9,808 bases of DNA from Chloroflexota bacterium (GTDB taxonomy: Bacteria > Chloroflexota > Dehalococcoidia > Tepidiformales > Tepidiformaceae). The first letter of the stretch is position 1. The number at the start of each line of letters is the position of its first letter. This document shows positions 1 through 5,582 of this stretch, piece by piece. The stretch lies in contig JAKALX010000112.1 in NCBI GenBank assembly GCA_021823905.1, forward strand, positions 1 to 9,808. The letters run 5' to 3'. The notes below the pieces were generated by a model. It saw only the letters and a list, made by a program, of their open reading frames with translations. It was not told the DNA's origin and did no database searches. A program made the position numbers and the translations under genes.

Positions 1-1
1 C

Positions 2-235
2 GGCGTGCCCCTCCTCATCCTCCTCTTCCTGCCCAACGTCGTCGGCGCCATTCTCTTGCCGATCATCCTCGTGCTCACCCTCCTCCTCGTGAACGAGAAA
101 CGCCTCATGGGCGAGCACGTCAACGGCCGCGCCCGCAATGTCGTCGGTTGGGCCACCACGATCGGCCTCATGGTCCTGACCGCCCTCTTTGTCATAACCG
201 CGGTCCTCCAGTCCACTGGCGTCATCTCTGTCTGA
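2..235 (+). CDS. NRAMP-family divalent metal transporter, C-terminal fragment (5' end outside window)
   Basis: The frame is open from the left edge to a TGA at 233-235 and codes about 77 residues. It shows two hydrophobic membrane segments (roughly PLLILLFLPNVVGAILLPIILVLTLLLV and VVGWATTIGLMVLTALFVITAVL). They are separated by a short polar loop with NEKRLMGEHVNGRARN. This 'N-(D/E)-(K/R)-x-LMG-x-x-VN-x-R' loop before a last helix is what I know from the C-terminus of NRAMP/MntH-like proton-coupled Mn2+/Fe2+ transporters in the inner membrane. A GTG at 5 is only an internal Val codon, because a whole NRAMP protein is about 400 residues or more. The metal-binding helices are outside the window, so substrate cannot be judged. 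Another multi-helix transporter remains possible. Confidence 0.72.
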   Translation, partial: GVPLLILLFLPNVVGAILLPIILVLTLLLVNEKRLMGEHVNGRARNVVGWATTIGLMVLTALFVITAVLQSTGVISV

Positions 236-331
236 CTTCCACTGCACTGCATCCCCGCCGGGCTGCAACGCTCTCGCCCCCTGCTGGCAACTTTTTACCG
301 AGAAACTACAAACCTGATCACTCCGATGATC

Positions 332-337
332 TAGAAT
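332..337 (+). promoter_or_regulatory. Candidate -10 box for the secreted-protein pair
   Basis: TAGAAT matches the sigma-70 -10 consensus at 5 of 6 positions. It lies in the only A/T-rich patch (about 290-337) between the transporter stop and the GTG at 375. No convincing -35 hexamer is seen at 16-18 nt upstream. The predicted start, near 344, would leave a leader of about 30 nt containing the ribosome-binding site. Confidence 0.3.
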
Positions 338-362
338 CGCTCTTGGCCGGCTGCCCGGCAGC

Positions 363-370
363 GGAGGTGA
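363..370 (+). promoter_or_regulatory. Strong Shine-Dalgarno for the GTG-started secreted protein
   Basis: GGAGGTGA is close to the perfect anti-16S complement. Its GGAGG core is 7 nt before the GTG at 375, which supports that start. A short palindrome (GCTGCC-C-GGCAGC, 350-362) abuts it on the 5' side and could fold as a small hairpin beside the site. Confidence 0.6.
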
Positions 371-374
371 TCCT

Positions 375-1487
375 GTGATCAATCGTCGACTATTCATCCT
401 CGGCGCGGCGTTCCTCGCGAGCGTCGCCCTCGTCCCCGTCGCAACGGCCTTCGGCAATGGCGGCGATGGCTCGTCGCTCTCGCAGTCCGTCGAGGACCTC
501 ACGCCGCTCGGAAACGGCTTCAGCTACCAGGGCCGTCTCACCGACGGCGGCAGTCCCGCCAATGGCAATTACGACCTGCGCTTCGTCCTCTACGACTCCG
601 ATGTTGGCGGCTCGCAGGTTGGAACCACGGTCTCGCTGAGCAGCGTCCCGGTCACGAATGGCCTCTTCACGGTGACGCTTGACTTCGGCGCACCGGCGAC
701 GGCAACCGCAACCGCCACCGCGACGACGAGCCCGAGCCCGAGTCCCACCGCCACGGTCTCCACGTCCGTCTGGGACGGCAACGCGCGTTGGATCGAGATC
801 GCGGTTCGCACCGCTGGTTCGAGCAGCTACACCGTCCTCAGCCCGCGCCAGGCCGTCAGCCCTGTTCCCTACGCGCTCTACGCGAAGGCGGCCGCCGGAT
901 TCGCCGTGCCCTATACAGCCAGTGGCCTGACCGCGGGCGGCACGGGCGTCCTCGACATCACCGGCACGGGTGACGGCATGGCCATCGCCGGCCGCCGCAC
1001 CAGCGTCAATCCCGCGATCGTCGCCGGCGCCGCCGGCGTCTACGGCTCGAACGCGGGCGCCGGTGCGGGCGTCCAGGGCGAGTCCACTTTCGCGACTGGC
1101 ATCGGTGTCCAGGGCTTCGGCGCCGGCGCCTCTGGAACCGGCGGCAAGTTCACGGGCCCCATGGCGATCGAGCTCAACGGTGGAATCAAGGTCTCGGGCA
1201 CGCCGGCGGCCTTCCAGGTCGTCGCGAATACCGCTGGGAACACGTGTGGCACAACCCCCGCCAACGGGATCTTGGTCATCACGAACCCGCTGACTGATGC
1301 CGATCCGGCAGCAATGCTGCAGGTCACAGAGGTGAATGTGGGCCTTGGCACCCCCGCGGCAGTCACGGTCGCTTACGCACCGGCTGGATGCGTGGCGGGT
1401 GCCGGCAAGTGGACCATCGCGACATCGAGCGGAGCCACGGGCTTCGTGACCGGCCAGACGTTCAACGTCCTGGTGATCAAGCAATGA
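375..1487 (+). CDS. Exported repeat-rich protein with YQGRLTD...PYALYA domain
   Basis: The product is 370 residues. Residues 1-26 form a signal peptide: a basic MINRR start, a hydrophobic core, and cleavage near ATAF. Residues about 50-168 match a domain I know from many secreted proteins of environmental bacteria: F-x-YQGRLTDGGSPANGNYDLRF start, then WIEIAVR, LSPRQ and VPYALYA. An Ala/Thr/Ser/Pro-rich segment (residues about 106-131) is inserted between LDFG and VWDGNARW, where relatives usually have only a few residues. Residues about 215-265 are Gly/Ala-rich with GVYG, GVQGE and GVQGFG units, like those of beta-helical fibre proteins. A C-terminal domain (about 283-370) holds two Cys residues. 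It probably acts at or outside the cell surface, perhaps as a structural or adhesive fibre, but biochemical function is unknown. The stop overlaps the next gene's start by 4 nt (ATGA). GTG start is supported by the signal peptide and Shine-Dalgarno. Confidence 0.85.
   Translation: MINRRLFILGAAFLASVALVPVATAFGNGGDGSSLSQSVEDLTPLGNGFSYQGRLTDGGSPANGNYDLRFVLYDSDVGGSQVGTTVSLSSVPVTNGLFTVTLDFGAPATATATATATTSPSPSPTATVSTSVWDGNARWIEIAVRTAGSSSYTVLSPRQAVSPVPYALYAKAAAGFAVPYTASGLTAGGTGVLDITGTGDGMAIAGRRTSVNPAIVAGAAGVYGSNAGAGAGVQGESTFATGIGVQGFGAGASGTGGKFTGPMAIELNGGIKVSGTPAAFQVVANTAGNTCGTTPANGILVITNPLTDADPAAMLQVTEVNVGLGTPAAVTVAYAPAGCVAGAGKWTIATSSGATGFVTGQTFNVLVIKQ
690..767 (+). repeat. Ala/Thr then Ser/Pro low-complexity insert inside the secreted domain
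   Basis: Twenty-six codons (residues 106-131) encode alternating Ala-Thr followed by SPSPSP and TATVST. The DNA is a degenerate ACN/GCN then CCG/AGC repeat, in frame. Such Thr/Pro/Ser stretches usually form extended, often glycosylated or protease-resistant linkers in exported proteins. Its unusual feature is its position within a domain rather than between domains. Confidence 0.7.
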
Positions 1488-1786
1488 TCGCCGCAATCCG
1501 CCGCCGTTCCTGGCTGGCGGCCGCCGCCGGCGTCACCGCGATCGCCCTGACCGCGACAGCGGTCGCCCAGGTCTCGGGCGGCGCCTACAACCTCTCCTGG
1601 AACGCTCTCATCCCAGGCGGCTCCAGCGCGAACGCGCCCTACACCGAGCAGGGGGTGATCGGCCAGGCCCTGGCCGGCCGATCATCCCAGGGGCAGTACG
1701 TCGTCGACAGCGGCTTCCTCGGAGGCGCCGCCAGCGGAAAGTACAAGCGCACGGTGCCCAACCTCTCCAACGACGGCCTCTACTAG
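1484..1786 (+). CDS. Small exported protein with 'LSW...GVIGQ...SGFLGG' motif
   Basis: I place the start at ATG 1484, giving 100 residues. The open frame upstream to 1388 lies inside the previous gene and lacks a signal peptide. From 1484 the product begins MIAAIRRRSWLAAAAG with a hydrophobic stretch ending near AVAQ, a clear signal peptide. The mature part carries YNLSWNALIPGGSS, GVIGQALAG, then QYVVDSGFLGG. This layout recalls the short 'YDLSW...GTIGQPDAG...YTLSGGFWGG' proteins or domains I associate with Chloroflexota and Planctomycetota exported proteins of unknown function. Here the final WGG is LGG. It is translationally coupled (ATGA overlap) to the 370-residue exported protein, so the two are probably made together and may act together outside the cytoplasm. 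The C-terminus (KYKRTVPNLSNDGLY) is polar and unremarkable. Confidence 0.75.
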   Translation: MIAAIRRRSWLAAAAGVTAIALTATAVAQVSGGAYNLSWNALIPGGSSANAPYTEQGVIGQALAGRSSQGQYVVDSGFLGGAASGKYKRTVPNLSNDGLY

Positions 1787-1805
1787 ACGGAGTTTGCGGC
1801 GCCAG

Positions 1806-2279
1806 TCAGGCGGCGGGCTCCTCGCGAGTCGTGGCCTGCGCTTCCTCCGTTTGCTGGAGCCCAAGGAGAGTGCGGGCGTGCCGCCGTGCGGTGGCCGAAA
1901 GCCGCGGCGCCGGACGCCTCTGGACGGGAGCTTCCGCGAGCCACCGTTCCGGATTCTCCGCGGCCGTGAAGAAGCCCATGGCGTGGGCCCGTCCGGTGAA
2001 GTTCATGAAGCGCTGAACCATGCGCGCCTGGCCCGGGTTGCCGACGAAGGCAACCCGCATTGGGTGGTGGTAACGAGAGGAGAAGACGGCGGCGAGCATC
2101 AGCAGCCCGCCCGGCCCGCGCTCGACCTCCGAGAGATCGCAACTGACCGCGGGAATCCCGCTGGCGTCCGCGAGGGCCATGGACTGCGAGAGCGCCCTGA
2201 GCGCTTCCCCGGTGGTTACCCGTCCGCTCATCTCGATGCGCAGCAGGTGCTGCGCGCTGTCGGCTCGGATCGTGTACAC
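1806..2279 (-). CDS. SpoIIAA/STAS-like protein
   Basis: With the GTG start at 2279 the product is 157 residues, beginning MYTIRADSAQHLLRIEMSG. That start has an AGGAAGG purine run just upstream. A longer TTG start at 2324 would add an unlikely arginine-rich head. The pattern is beta strand, GRVTTGEALRAL helix, then AVSCDLSEVERG, a helix, and MRVAFVG. This resembles SpoIIAA-like/STAS folds, which in other proteins bind partner regulators or nucleotides, often switched by phosphorylation. I see no certain phospho-Ser: the usual D-S-G segment after the third strand is replaced by SEVERGPG. Residues from about 118 are a basic and acidic, probably disordered tail. It is convergent with the exported pair (19 bp between stops). 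It follows the zinc-ribbon/degenerate receiver gene on the same strand by 114 bp, so it may belong to the same signalling context. Exact function is unknown. Confidence 0.65.
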   Translation of the reverse strand: MYTIRADSAQHLLRIEMSGRVTTGEALRALSQSMALADASGIPAVSCDLSEVERGPGGLLMLAAVFSSRYHHPMRVAFVGNPGQARMVQRFMNFTGRAHAMGFFTAAENPERWLAEAPVQRRPAPRLSATARRHARTLLGLQQTEEAQATTREEPAA

Positions 2280-2382
2280 AGCCTTCCTCGGGAGGCTCCG
2301 GCAGTGGAGCTGCCTGGATCGCAATGAGTTTGTGATACCGATGTCGACAGCACACTCAGGAGTAATCCCTACATCTGCGGCC

Positions 2383-2395
2383 GATAGGACCTATC
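2383..2395. promoter_or_regulatory. Perfect 13-bp palindrome GATAGG-A-CCTATC
   Basis: The arms GATAGG and CCTATC around a central base form a perfect dyad that overlaps the last codon and stop of the zinc-ribbon gene. It is about 105 bp upstream of the STAS-like gene start. The loop is too small for a good terminator and there is no T tract, so a protein-binding site is the more natural reading. No cognate regulator is identified. Confidence 0.35.
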
Positions 2396-3545
2396 AACCG
2401 GCCAGGTCGAGCCGCGGAGGCGCGGTCGCGGCCGCATCGAGCGGGGCCGAGTGAGCGCGGCCGGCAAGAAGAAGATCAAGCCGTACCCGCACGGCCTCGA
2501 GGCGCTCCGCTGGAGCGCGCGGCAGCAGAATCACCTGGCCGCCGACCGAAACCACCTCGTCATAGCCACGGACGAACCGTCGGAGCAGCCAGGCAACCGA
2601 GAAGACGTCCGTGTCGCCTAGGGGGAAAAAAGCGATGGCGGGCCGGTCGCTACCTTCGAGCGAGGCCACGGGGAGGCACGAAAGCTCATCCCAGCGCACG
2701 CGCAAGCCGCGGCGGAGGGTGGTTGCCAGGCCGGCGGTAACCTGCTGCGGGGTGAGCGGCAACGTGAGCCAGTTCGAGGCGCCCGCCTGGAGGGCCTCGC
2801 GCAGCTCGCGTCCGGCGCCGAAGGGCGTGACGACGACGACCGCCCGCACGATCTTCACGTTCTCGCGAACAACGCGAGTGACAGACGCTCCCGGCGAGGC
2901 CTCGACAAACAGCACGCTCCCAACGGTGTCGACACCGCCGACGACCTCGACGCCCATCTCGGCACAGGCCTCGCGAATCGTGGCCGCGGAACCGCGATCG
3001 GCGAGGTCGAGCGAGACGCGGAGCTCGCGCAGGTTTGGGTGCGGCCAATCGCCATAAGCGCCGTCGATTGCCCGGGTCGCTTCGCCGCGAGCCGAGCGGC
3101 CATCCTCGGCCAGGCTGGCGATCCAGGCGTCGCAGGAGGCGCAGGCGAAGAACGCGGGCCACGATCCGCGGCTGCCGCCCGAAGGAATGCAGTCGATCAT
3201 CGTCCCGTAGTCCTGGGGGACAGCCAGGCACACCTGGCACTGGTCTTCGAACACAGGCAACCGGCCGCCGGTAGAGGGAGCGCCAAAGAGAGGCACCGGC
3301 CGCGCCGCCCCGTGGTTGCGAACCTCGTCGAGGACGCCCCAGAGCCAACGCTCGCAGGAGCCGCAGAGCGGATGGCGGCGCACCTGCCATAAGGGATCGG
3401 GCTGCCACGACGTTGTGCGGCGCAACGGCCTGCGCCGCAACGTGGCAGCGGCCGGCCGGCGATCACCGCAGCAAGGGCAGACGGGATACGCCATGATCGG
3501 ATTGTCGGCCACTCGCTGCCCAACGATAGGGCCCCGCCCGGCCAC
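2394..3545 (-). CDS. Zinc-ribbon protein with degenerate receiver and degenerate GGDEF domains
   Basis: The product is 383 residues. Residues 23-138 carry four CxxC knuckles (C23/C26, C61/C64, C103/C106, C135/C138), enough for two zinc ribbons. Residues about 174-282 look like a response-regulator receiver: VVVVTPF keeps the conserved Thr, followed by AGASNWLTLPL, where the usual Lys-Pro is Leu-Pro. The acidic phospho-acceptor is not in its normal setting (VLFVEASPG), so phosphorylation is doubtful. Residues about 303-360 resemble the end of a GGDEF domain, with RRFVRGYDEVVSVGGQVILLP where active enzymes have R-x-GG(D/E)EF-x-VLLP. The catalytic acidic residues are gone. I infer a non-catalytic signalling or scaffolding protein that senses through zinc ribbons or partners. 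The GTG start at 3545 is 1 nt after the dehydrogenase stop, with GAGG just upstream. An ATG at 3494 (MAYPVCPCCG) would remove 17 poorly ordered residues and is a real alternative. Confidence 0.7.
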   Translation of the reverse strand: MAGRGPIVGQRVADNPIMAYPVCPCCGDRRPAAATLRRRPLRRTTSWQPDPLWQVRRHPLCGSCERWLWGVLDEVRNHGAARPVPLFGAPSTGGRLPVFEDQCQVCLAVPQDYGTMIDCIPSGGSRGSWPAFFACASCDAWIASLAEDGRSARGEATRAIDGAYGDWPHPNLRELRVSLDLADRGSAATIREACAEMGVEVVGGVDTVGSVLFVEASPGASVTRVVRENVKIVRAVVVVTPFGAGRELREALQAGASNWLTLPLTPQQVTAGLATTLRRGLRVRWDELSCLPVASLEGSDRPAIAFFPLGDTDVFSVAWLLRRFVRGYDEVVSVGGQVILLPRAPAERLEAVRVRLDLLLAGRAHSAPLDAAATAPPRLDLAG

Positions 3546-3546
3546 G

Positions 3547-4335
3547 TCACCTCGCGGCGCGCGCAGCCCCGAGCGAACTCCCGCCGTCGACCACGAAGAT
3601 GTGGCCGGTCAGATAGGCGCCTTCTTCGGAGGCGAGGAACGTGACCATCTGGGCCACGTCGCCGGGGGTGGCCATGCGGCCGAGGGGCACGGAGCTGGCG
3701 AACTGCTCCCTCAGGCCCTGATCGAGCACTGATTCGTTGCCCATGCCCTTGCCCCAGATCGGCGTGTCGACGAGGCCGGGGGCGATCGAGGTCACGCGGA
3801 TGCCGTGCGGGGCAAGCTCGAGGGCGAAGCACTTCGTCATGTGCATGACGGCGGCCTTGGAGGCGCAGTAGGCGGTGAGGGTCGGCGAGGCGTTGAGGGC
3901 GGCGACGCTGGCGATGTTGACGATGGCGCCGCCGTGGCCCTCGCTCATCATCTGGCGGGCGGCTGCCTGGTCGGAGTAGAGGACGCCGCGGGCGTTGATG
4001 TTCATCGTCCGCTCCCAGTCCTCGTCGGTCGTCTCCATCGCCCCCTTGAAGATTCCAATGCCGGCGTTCGCGACCATGACGTCGAAGCGGCCAAAGCGCT
4101 CGACCGCGGCGGCAACAAGCCCGTCGACCTCGGCGCGTTTGACGACGTCGCAGCCAACCGCAAGCGTGCGCGAGCCAGTCTCCTCCGCGATTTCAACCGC
4201 GGCCTGGCGGGCGGCGGCTTCGTCGATGTCGCCGATCACAACGGATGCGCCCTCGCGCGCGAAATCGAGCGCGATGCCCTTGCCGATACCGCTGGCCCCG
4301 CCAGTCACCGCCGCCACCTTGCCTTCGAGCCGCAT
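3547..4335 (-). CDS. Short-chain dehydrogenase/reductase (SDR), NAD-type
   Basis: The protein is 262 residues, a normal classical SDR length. It has the cofactor motif TGGASGIG (11-18), an Asp at the end of strand 2 (D36, which favours NAD(H) over NADP(H)), CDV (62-64) and NAG (90-92). The catalytic set is Asn114 (INARG), Ser143, Tyr156 and Lys160 (YCASK). PG at 186-187 and the C-terminal YLTGHIFVVDGG complete the family signature. It is a cytoplasmic oxidoreductase that interconverts an alcohol and a ketone. Substrate cannot be read from sequence; FabG-like 3-oxoacyl reductase, sugar or secondary-alcohol dehydrogenase are all possible. The ATG at 4335 is preceded by GGGGTGAG, which also forms one arm of an inverted repeat. 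The zinc-ribbon gene starts 1 nt after its stop, suggesting one transcript. Confidence 0.93.
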   Translation of the reverse strand: MRLEGKVAAVTGGASGIGKGIALDFAREGASVVIGDIDEAAARQAAVEIAEETGSRTLAVGCDVVKRAEVDGLVAAAVERFGRFDVMVANAGIGIFKGAMETTDEDWERTMNINARGVLYSDQAAARQMMSEGHGGAIVNIASVAALNASPTLTAYCASKAAVMHMTKCFALELAPHGIRVTSIAPGLVDTPIWGKGMGNESVLDQGLREQFASSVPLGRMATPGDVAQMVTFLASEEGAYLTGHIFVVDGGSSLGAARAAR

Positions 4336-4338
4336 GGA

Positions 4339-4366
4339 CTCACCCCGCTGGTACGAATGGGGTGAG
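4339..4366 (-). promoter_or_regulatory. Inverted repeat covering the SDR ribosome-binding site
   Basis: On the + strand CTCACCCC (4339-4346) and GGGGTGAG (4359-4366) are perfect 8-bp arms with a 12-nt spacer, a few bases before the SDR start codon (4335). In the mRNA the Shine-Dalgarno-like GGGGTGAG would pair with CTCACCCC, so the hairpin could hide the ribosome-binding site. As DNA it has the shape of a repressor operator. The sequence alone cannot choose between these. Confidence 0.5.
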
Positions 4367-4473
4367 CGTAGGCGGAGAGGCGGGCGGCGGCAAACGGGAG
4401 GAATTCACGGTTGCCGTTCTCATGGTTCTTGTGGCCGCCGCCGTCCGCCACGAGCAAGGGGAAACGAATCTGC

Positions 4474-5262
4474 CTACGCGGGCTTGCGGGCGTAGACGGT
4501 CACTCCGCGGGTGTCGAACTCCTTTGCGTCCGACTCGTGCTTGCTTCCGGAGAACACGTCGACCTCGTTGGACATCACTACGTCTGTGAACCCGGACAGC
4601 GCCAGCACCTGGCGCCACTCTGCTTCCAGCAGAGCGCCGGCAATTCAGCCGCTCCAGAGGTCGATGTCGTCGCGCGCGTCCTGCGGCACTTCCCGGTGGA
4701 CCAGGATGTCGCCGACCTGCAAACGTCCACCTGGCCGGAGTACCCGGAACATCTCGTGAAATACCGCCTGCTTGTCAGGACAAAGGTTGATGACACCGTT
4801 GCTAATCACAACAGTCGCCTCGCCATCGCCGACGGGCAGGCTCTCGGCGTAGCCATCGCGCACCTCGACATTAGCGAGTCCGAGCATTGCAGCGCCCGCT
4901 GCCGCCTTCGCGCGCATCTCTGGCGTCATGTCGATGGCGATCACTTTCCCCCGGCTGCCCACCTGCCGTGCGGCGATGAGGGTGTCGAACCCCGCGCCGC
5001 AGCCCACGTCGACCACCACCTCGCCCTCGTGCAGGTCACCGAAGAGGAATGGGTTTCCGGTGCCGGCGAACGAATCAACCGTCCCGCGTGGCAGCAAGGC
5101 GACGACGTCGCTCGGATAGCCGAGAATGCGCGCCAGTGGCTCCCCGGTGTGAAAGTGGAATCCGAGCTCCGGGTTCAGCGCCACATCGCGGTACTTCTCC
5201 GCGACGAGCTTTCGCAGCTCGTCCCGATCGACGCTCGAAACGCCCACTGTGCTGATATTCAT
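4474..5262 (-). CDS. ArsM-like SAM-dependent methyltransferase, probable selenoprotein (Sec206, TGA at 4647-4645)
   Basis: Read through one in-frame TGA, the protein is 262 residues, MNISTVGVSS... to ...VTVYARKPA with a TAG stop at 4476-4474. The Rossmann methyltransferase core is complete: motif I VDVGCGAGFD (84-93), acidic D111 in IDMTPEM, DGYAESLPV (136-144), VISNGVINLCPDK (152-164) and FRVLRPGGRL (172-181). These match the arsenite methyltransferase/UbiE-like class. The TGA follows DIDLWSG and precedes IAGALLEAEW, where ArsM relatives carry a conserved Cys. The 56 codons after it read as ordinary family sequence, and a SECIS-like hairpin follows. Canonical ArsM 'GCGNP' is GTGNP here and 'SNCVINL' is SNGVINL, so two other usual cysteines are absent and arsenic is not an assured substrate. 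I infer a cytosolic redox-active or metalloid/thiol methyltransferase. ATG 5262 has AGGAGG 10 nt upstream. Conventional gene calling would truncate it at 205 residues. Confidence 0.88.
4611..4638 (-). promoter_or_regulatory. Candidate bacterial SECIS element (selenocysteine insertion hairpin)
   Basis: On the minus strand, starting 7 nt after the TGA, GGCG (4638-4635) pairs with CGCC (4614-4611). Above it CTCTGCT (4634-4628) pairs perfectly with AGCAGAG (4624-4618). The apical loop is GGA (4627-4625) and a TGG bulge (4617-4615) sits on the 3' side. The loop begins 17 nt after the TGA. Known bacterial SECIS elements are hairpins just 3' of the UGA, with a loop about 16-37 nt away and a G in the first loop positions, and this one meets all of those. 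SelB would bind it and deliver selenocysteyl-tRNA. The hairpin lies within the coding sequence as in E. coli fdhF. Confidence 0.75.
4645..4647 (-). other. In-frame TGA read as selenocysteine (residue 206)
   Basis: The codon TGA lies between the Gly of DLWSG and IAGAL, in the frame of the methyltransferase. Codons on both sides continue the same protein family without a shift. The family's usual residue here is Cys (TGC/TGT), one base from TGA. A point mutation or sequencing error is the alternative, but the hairpin directly downstream favours recoding. Confidence 0.78.
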
Positions 5263-5298
5263 ACGGTGCTGTCCTCCTCGCATCGCAATGTGACCGGG

Positions 5299-5307
5299 AC
5301 TATAGCA
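5299..5307 (-). promoter_or_regulatory. Candidate extended -10 promoter of the methyltransferase
   Basis: On the minus strand TGCTATAGT reads as an extended -10 (TGN plus TATAGT, 5 of 6 consensus). It is 36 nt upstream of the ATG at 5262, leaving room for a short leader with the AGGAGG site. No good -35 is visible, which is acceptable for an extended -10 promoter. Confidence 0.4.
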
Positions 5308-5521
5308 TCTCGTGACGATGGTTGGAGTATGCCGGGAAGGAATATTAAGGTGCGCTGGGCTGCCGGTGTGCATGGCCGGGTAGGGCAGCGGAAACAGTGC
5401 TGCTGAGGTCGCGGCGGGTCGCTGGCGCTCCTCCGTACTGAATCGAACGCCATGGTGAGAAGGCGGCGGTGGCGCGCTTCCTACTGGTCGCGCCTCGGCA
5501 GGTTGCCGAATCGGTGGCGCT

Positions 5522-5565
5522 GGCGCACCAAATTGTGCATCATATGATGCGAGTAGGCGCACCAA
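5522..5565. repeat. 10-bp direct repeats flanking the vapBC palindrome
   Basis: GGCGCACCAA occurs at 5522-5531 and again at 5556-5565, 34 bp apart start to start, one on each side of the 14-bp palindrome. They may be extra contacts for the antitoxin complex or half-sites set on the same DNA face (about three helical turns). They could also be chance in GC-rich DNA. Confidence 0.55.
5537..5550. promoter_or_regulatory. Perfect 14-bp palindrome, probable vapBC operator over its -10
   Basis: GCATCATATGATGC is a perfect dyad 32 bp before the vapB start codon. It contains TATGAT (5543-5548), a 5-of-6 match to a sigma-70 -10. Antitoxins of this type normally bind such palindromes through their N-terminal DNA-binding part and repress their own operon, more tightly when in complex with VapC. 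Confidence 0.65.
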
Positions 5566-5582
5566 TCGCAGGGGTAACGACG

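Larger units (their letters stand above)
5263..5582. other. 320-bp divergent intergenic region between the methyltransferase and vapBC
   Basis: No gene is supported here. It holds an extended -10-like site for the methyltransferase (5299-5307, minus), a small A/T-rich pocket (about 5337-5350), a weak GCAGC/GCTGC dyad (5385-5389 and 5399-5403), and the vapBC operator with its flanking direct repeats (5522-5565). Open frames crossing it are unlike any family I know and extend the real genes without Shine-Dalgarno support. Confidence 0.6.

Noticed and set aside
316..331. GATCA-N6-TGATC dyad and further TGATC copies at 368 and 376
   Set aside because: The arms are only 5 bp. The short word recurs by chance in this local composition and no spacing pattern is convincing.
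390..1496. A long open frame (368 codons) on the minus strand opposite the exported protein
   Set aside because: It is Arg/Asp/Gly-rich, without a recognisable domain. It is the usual antisense shadow of a high-GC gene, and the + strand gene has a signal peptide and a Shine-Dalgarno.
4377..4473. Possible terminator after the methyltransferase (GTGGC...GCCAC dyad)
   Set aside because: The stem is 5 bp with a roughly 9-nt loop and no following T tract. It is not strong enough to call.
4474..4647. The methyltransferase as a simple nonsense pseudogene
   Set aside because: The 56 codons after the TGA still read as conserved family sequence without frameshifts. The TGA coincides with a Cys position and a SECIS-like hairpin follows. 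A point mutation or sequencing error cannot be fully excluded without homologues.
4411..5406. A 331-codon + strand frame over the methyltransferase
   Set aside because: It is the antisense shadow of the methyltransferase. It has no coherent domain, and the opposite frame carries all SAM-binding motifs.
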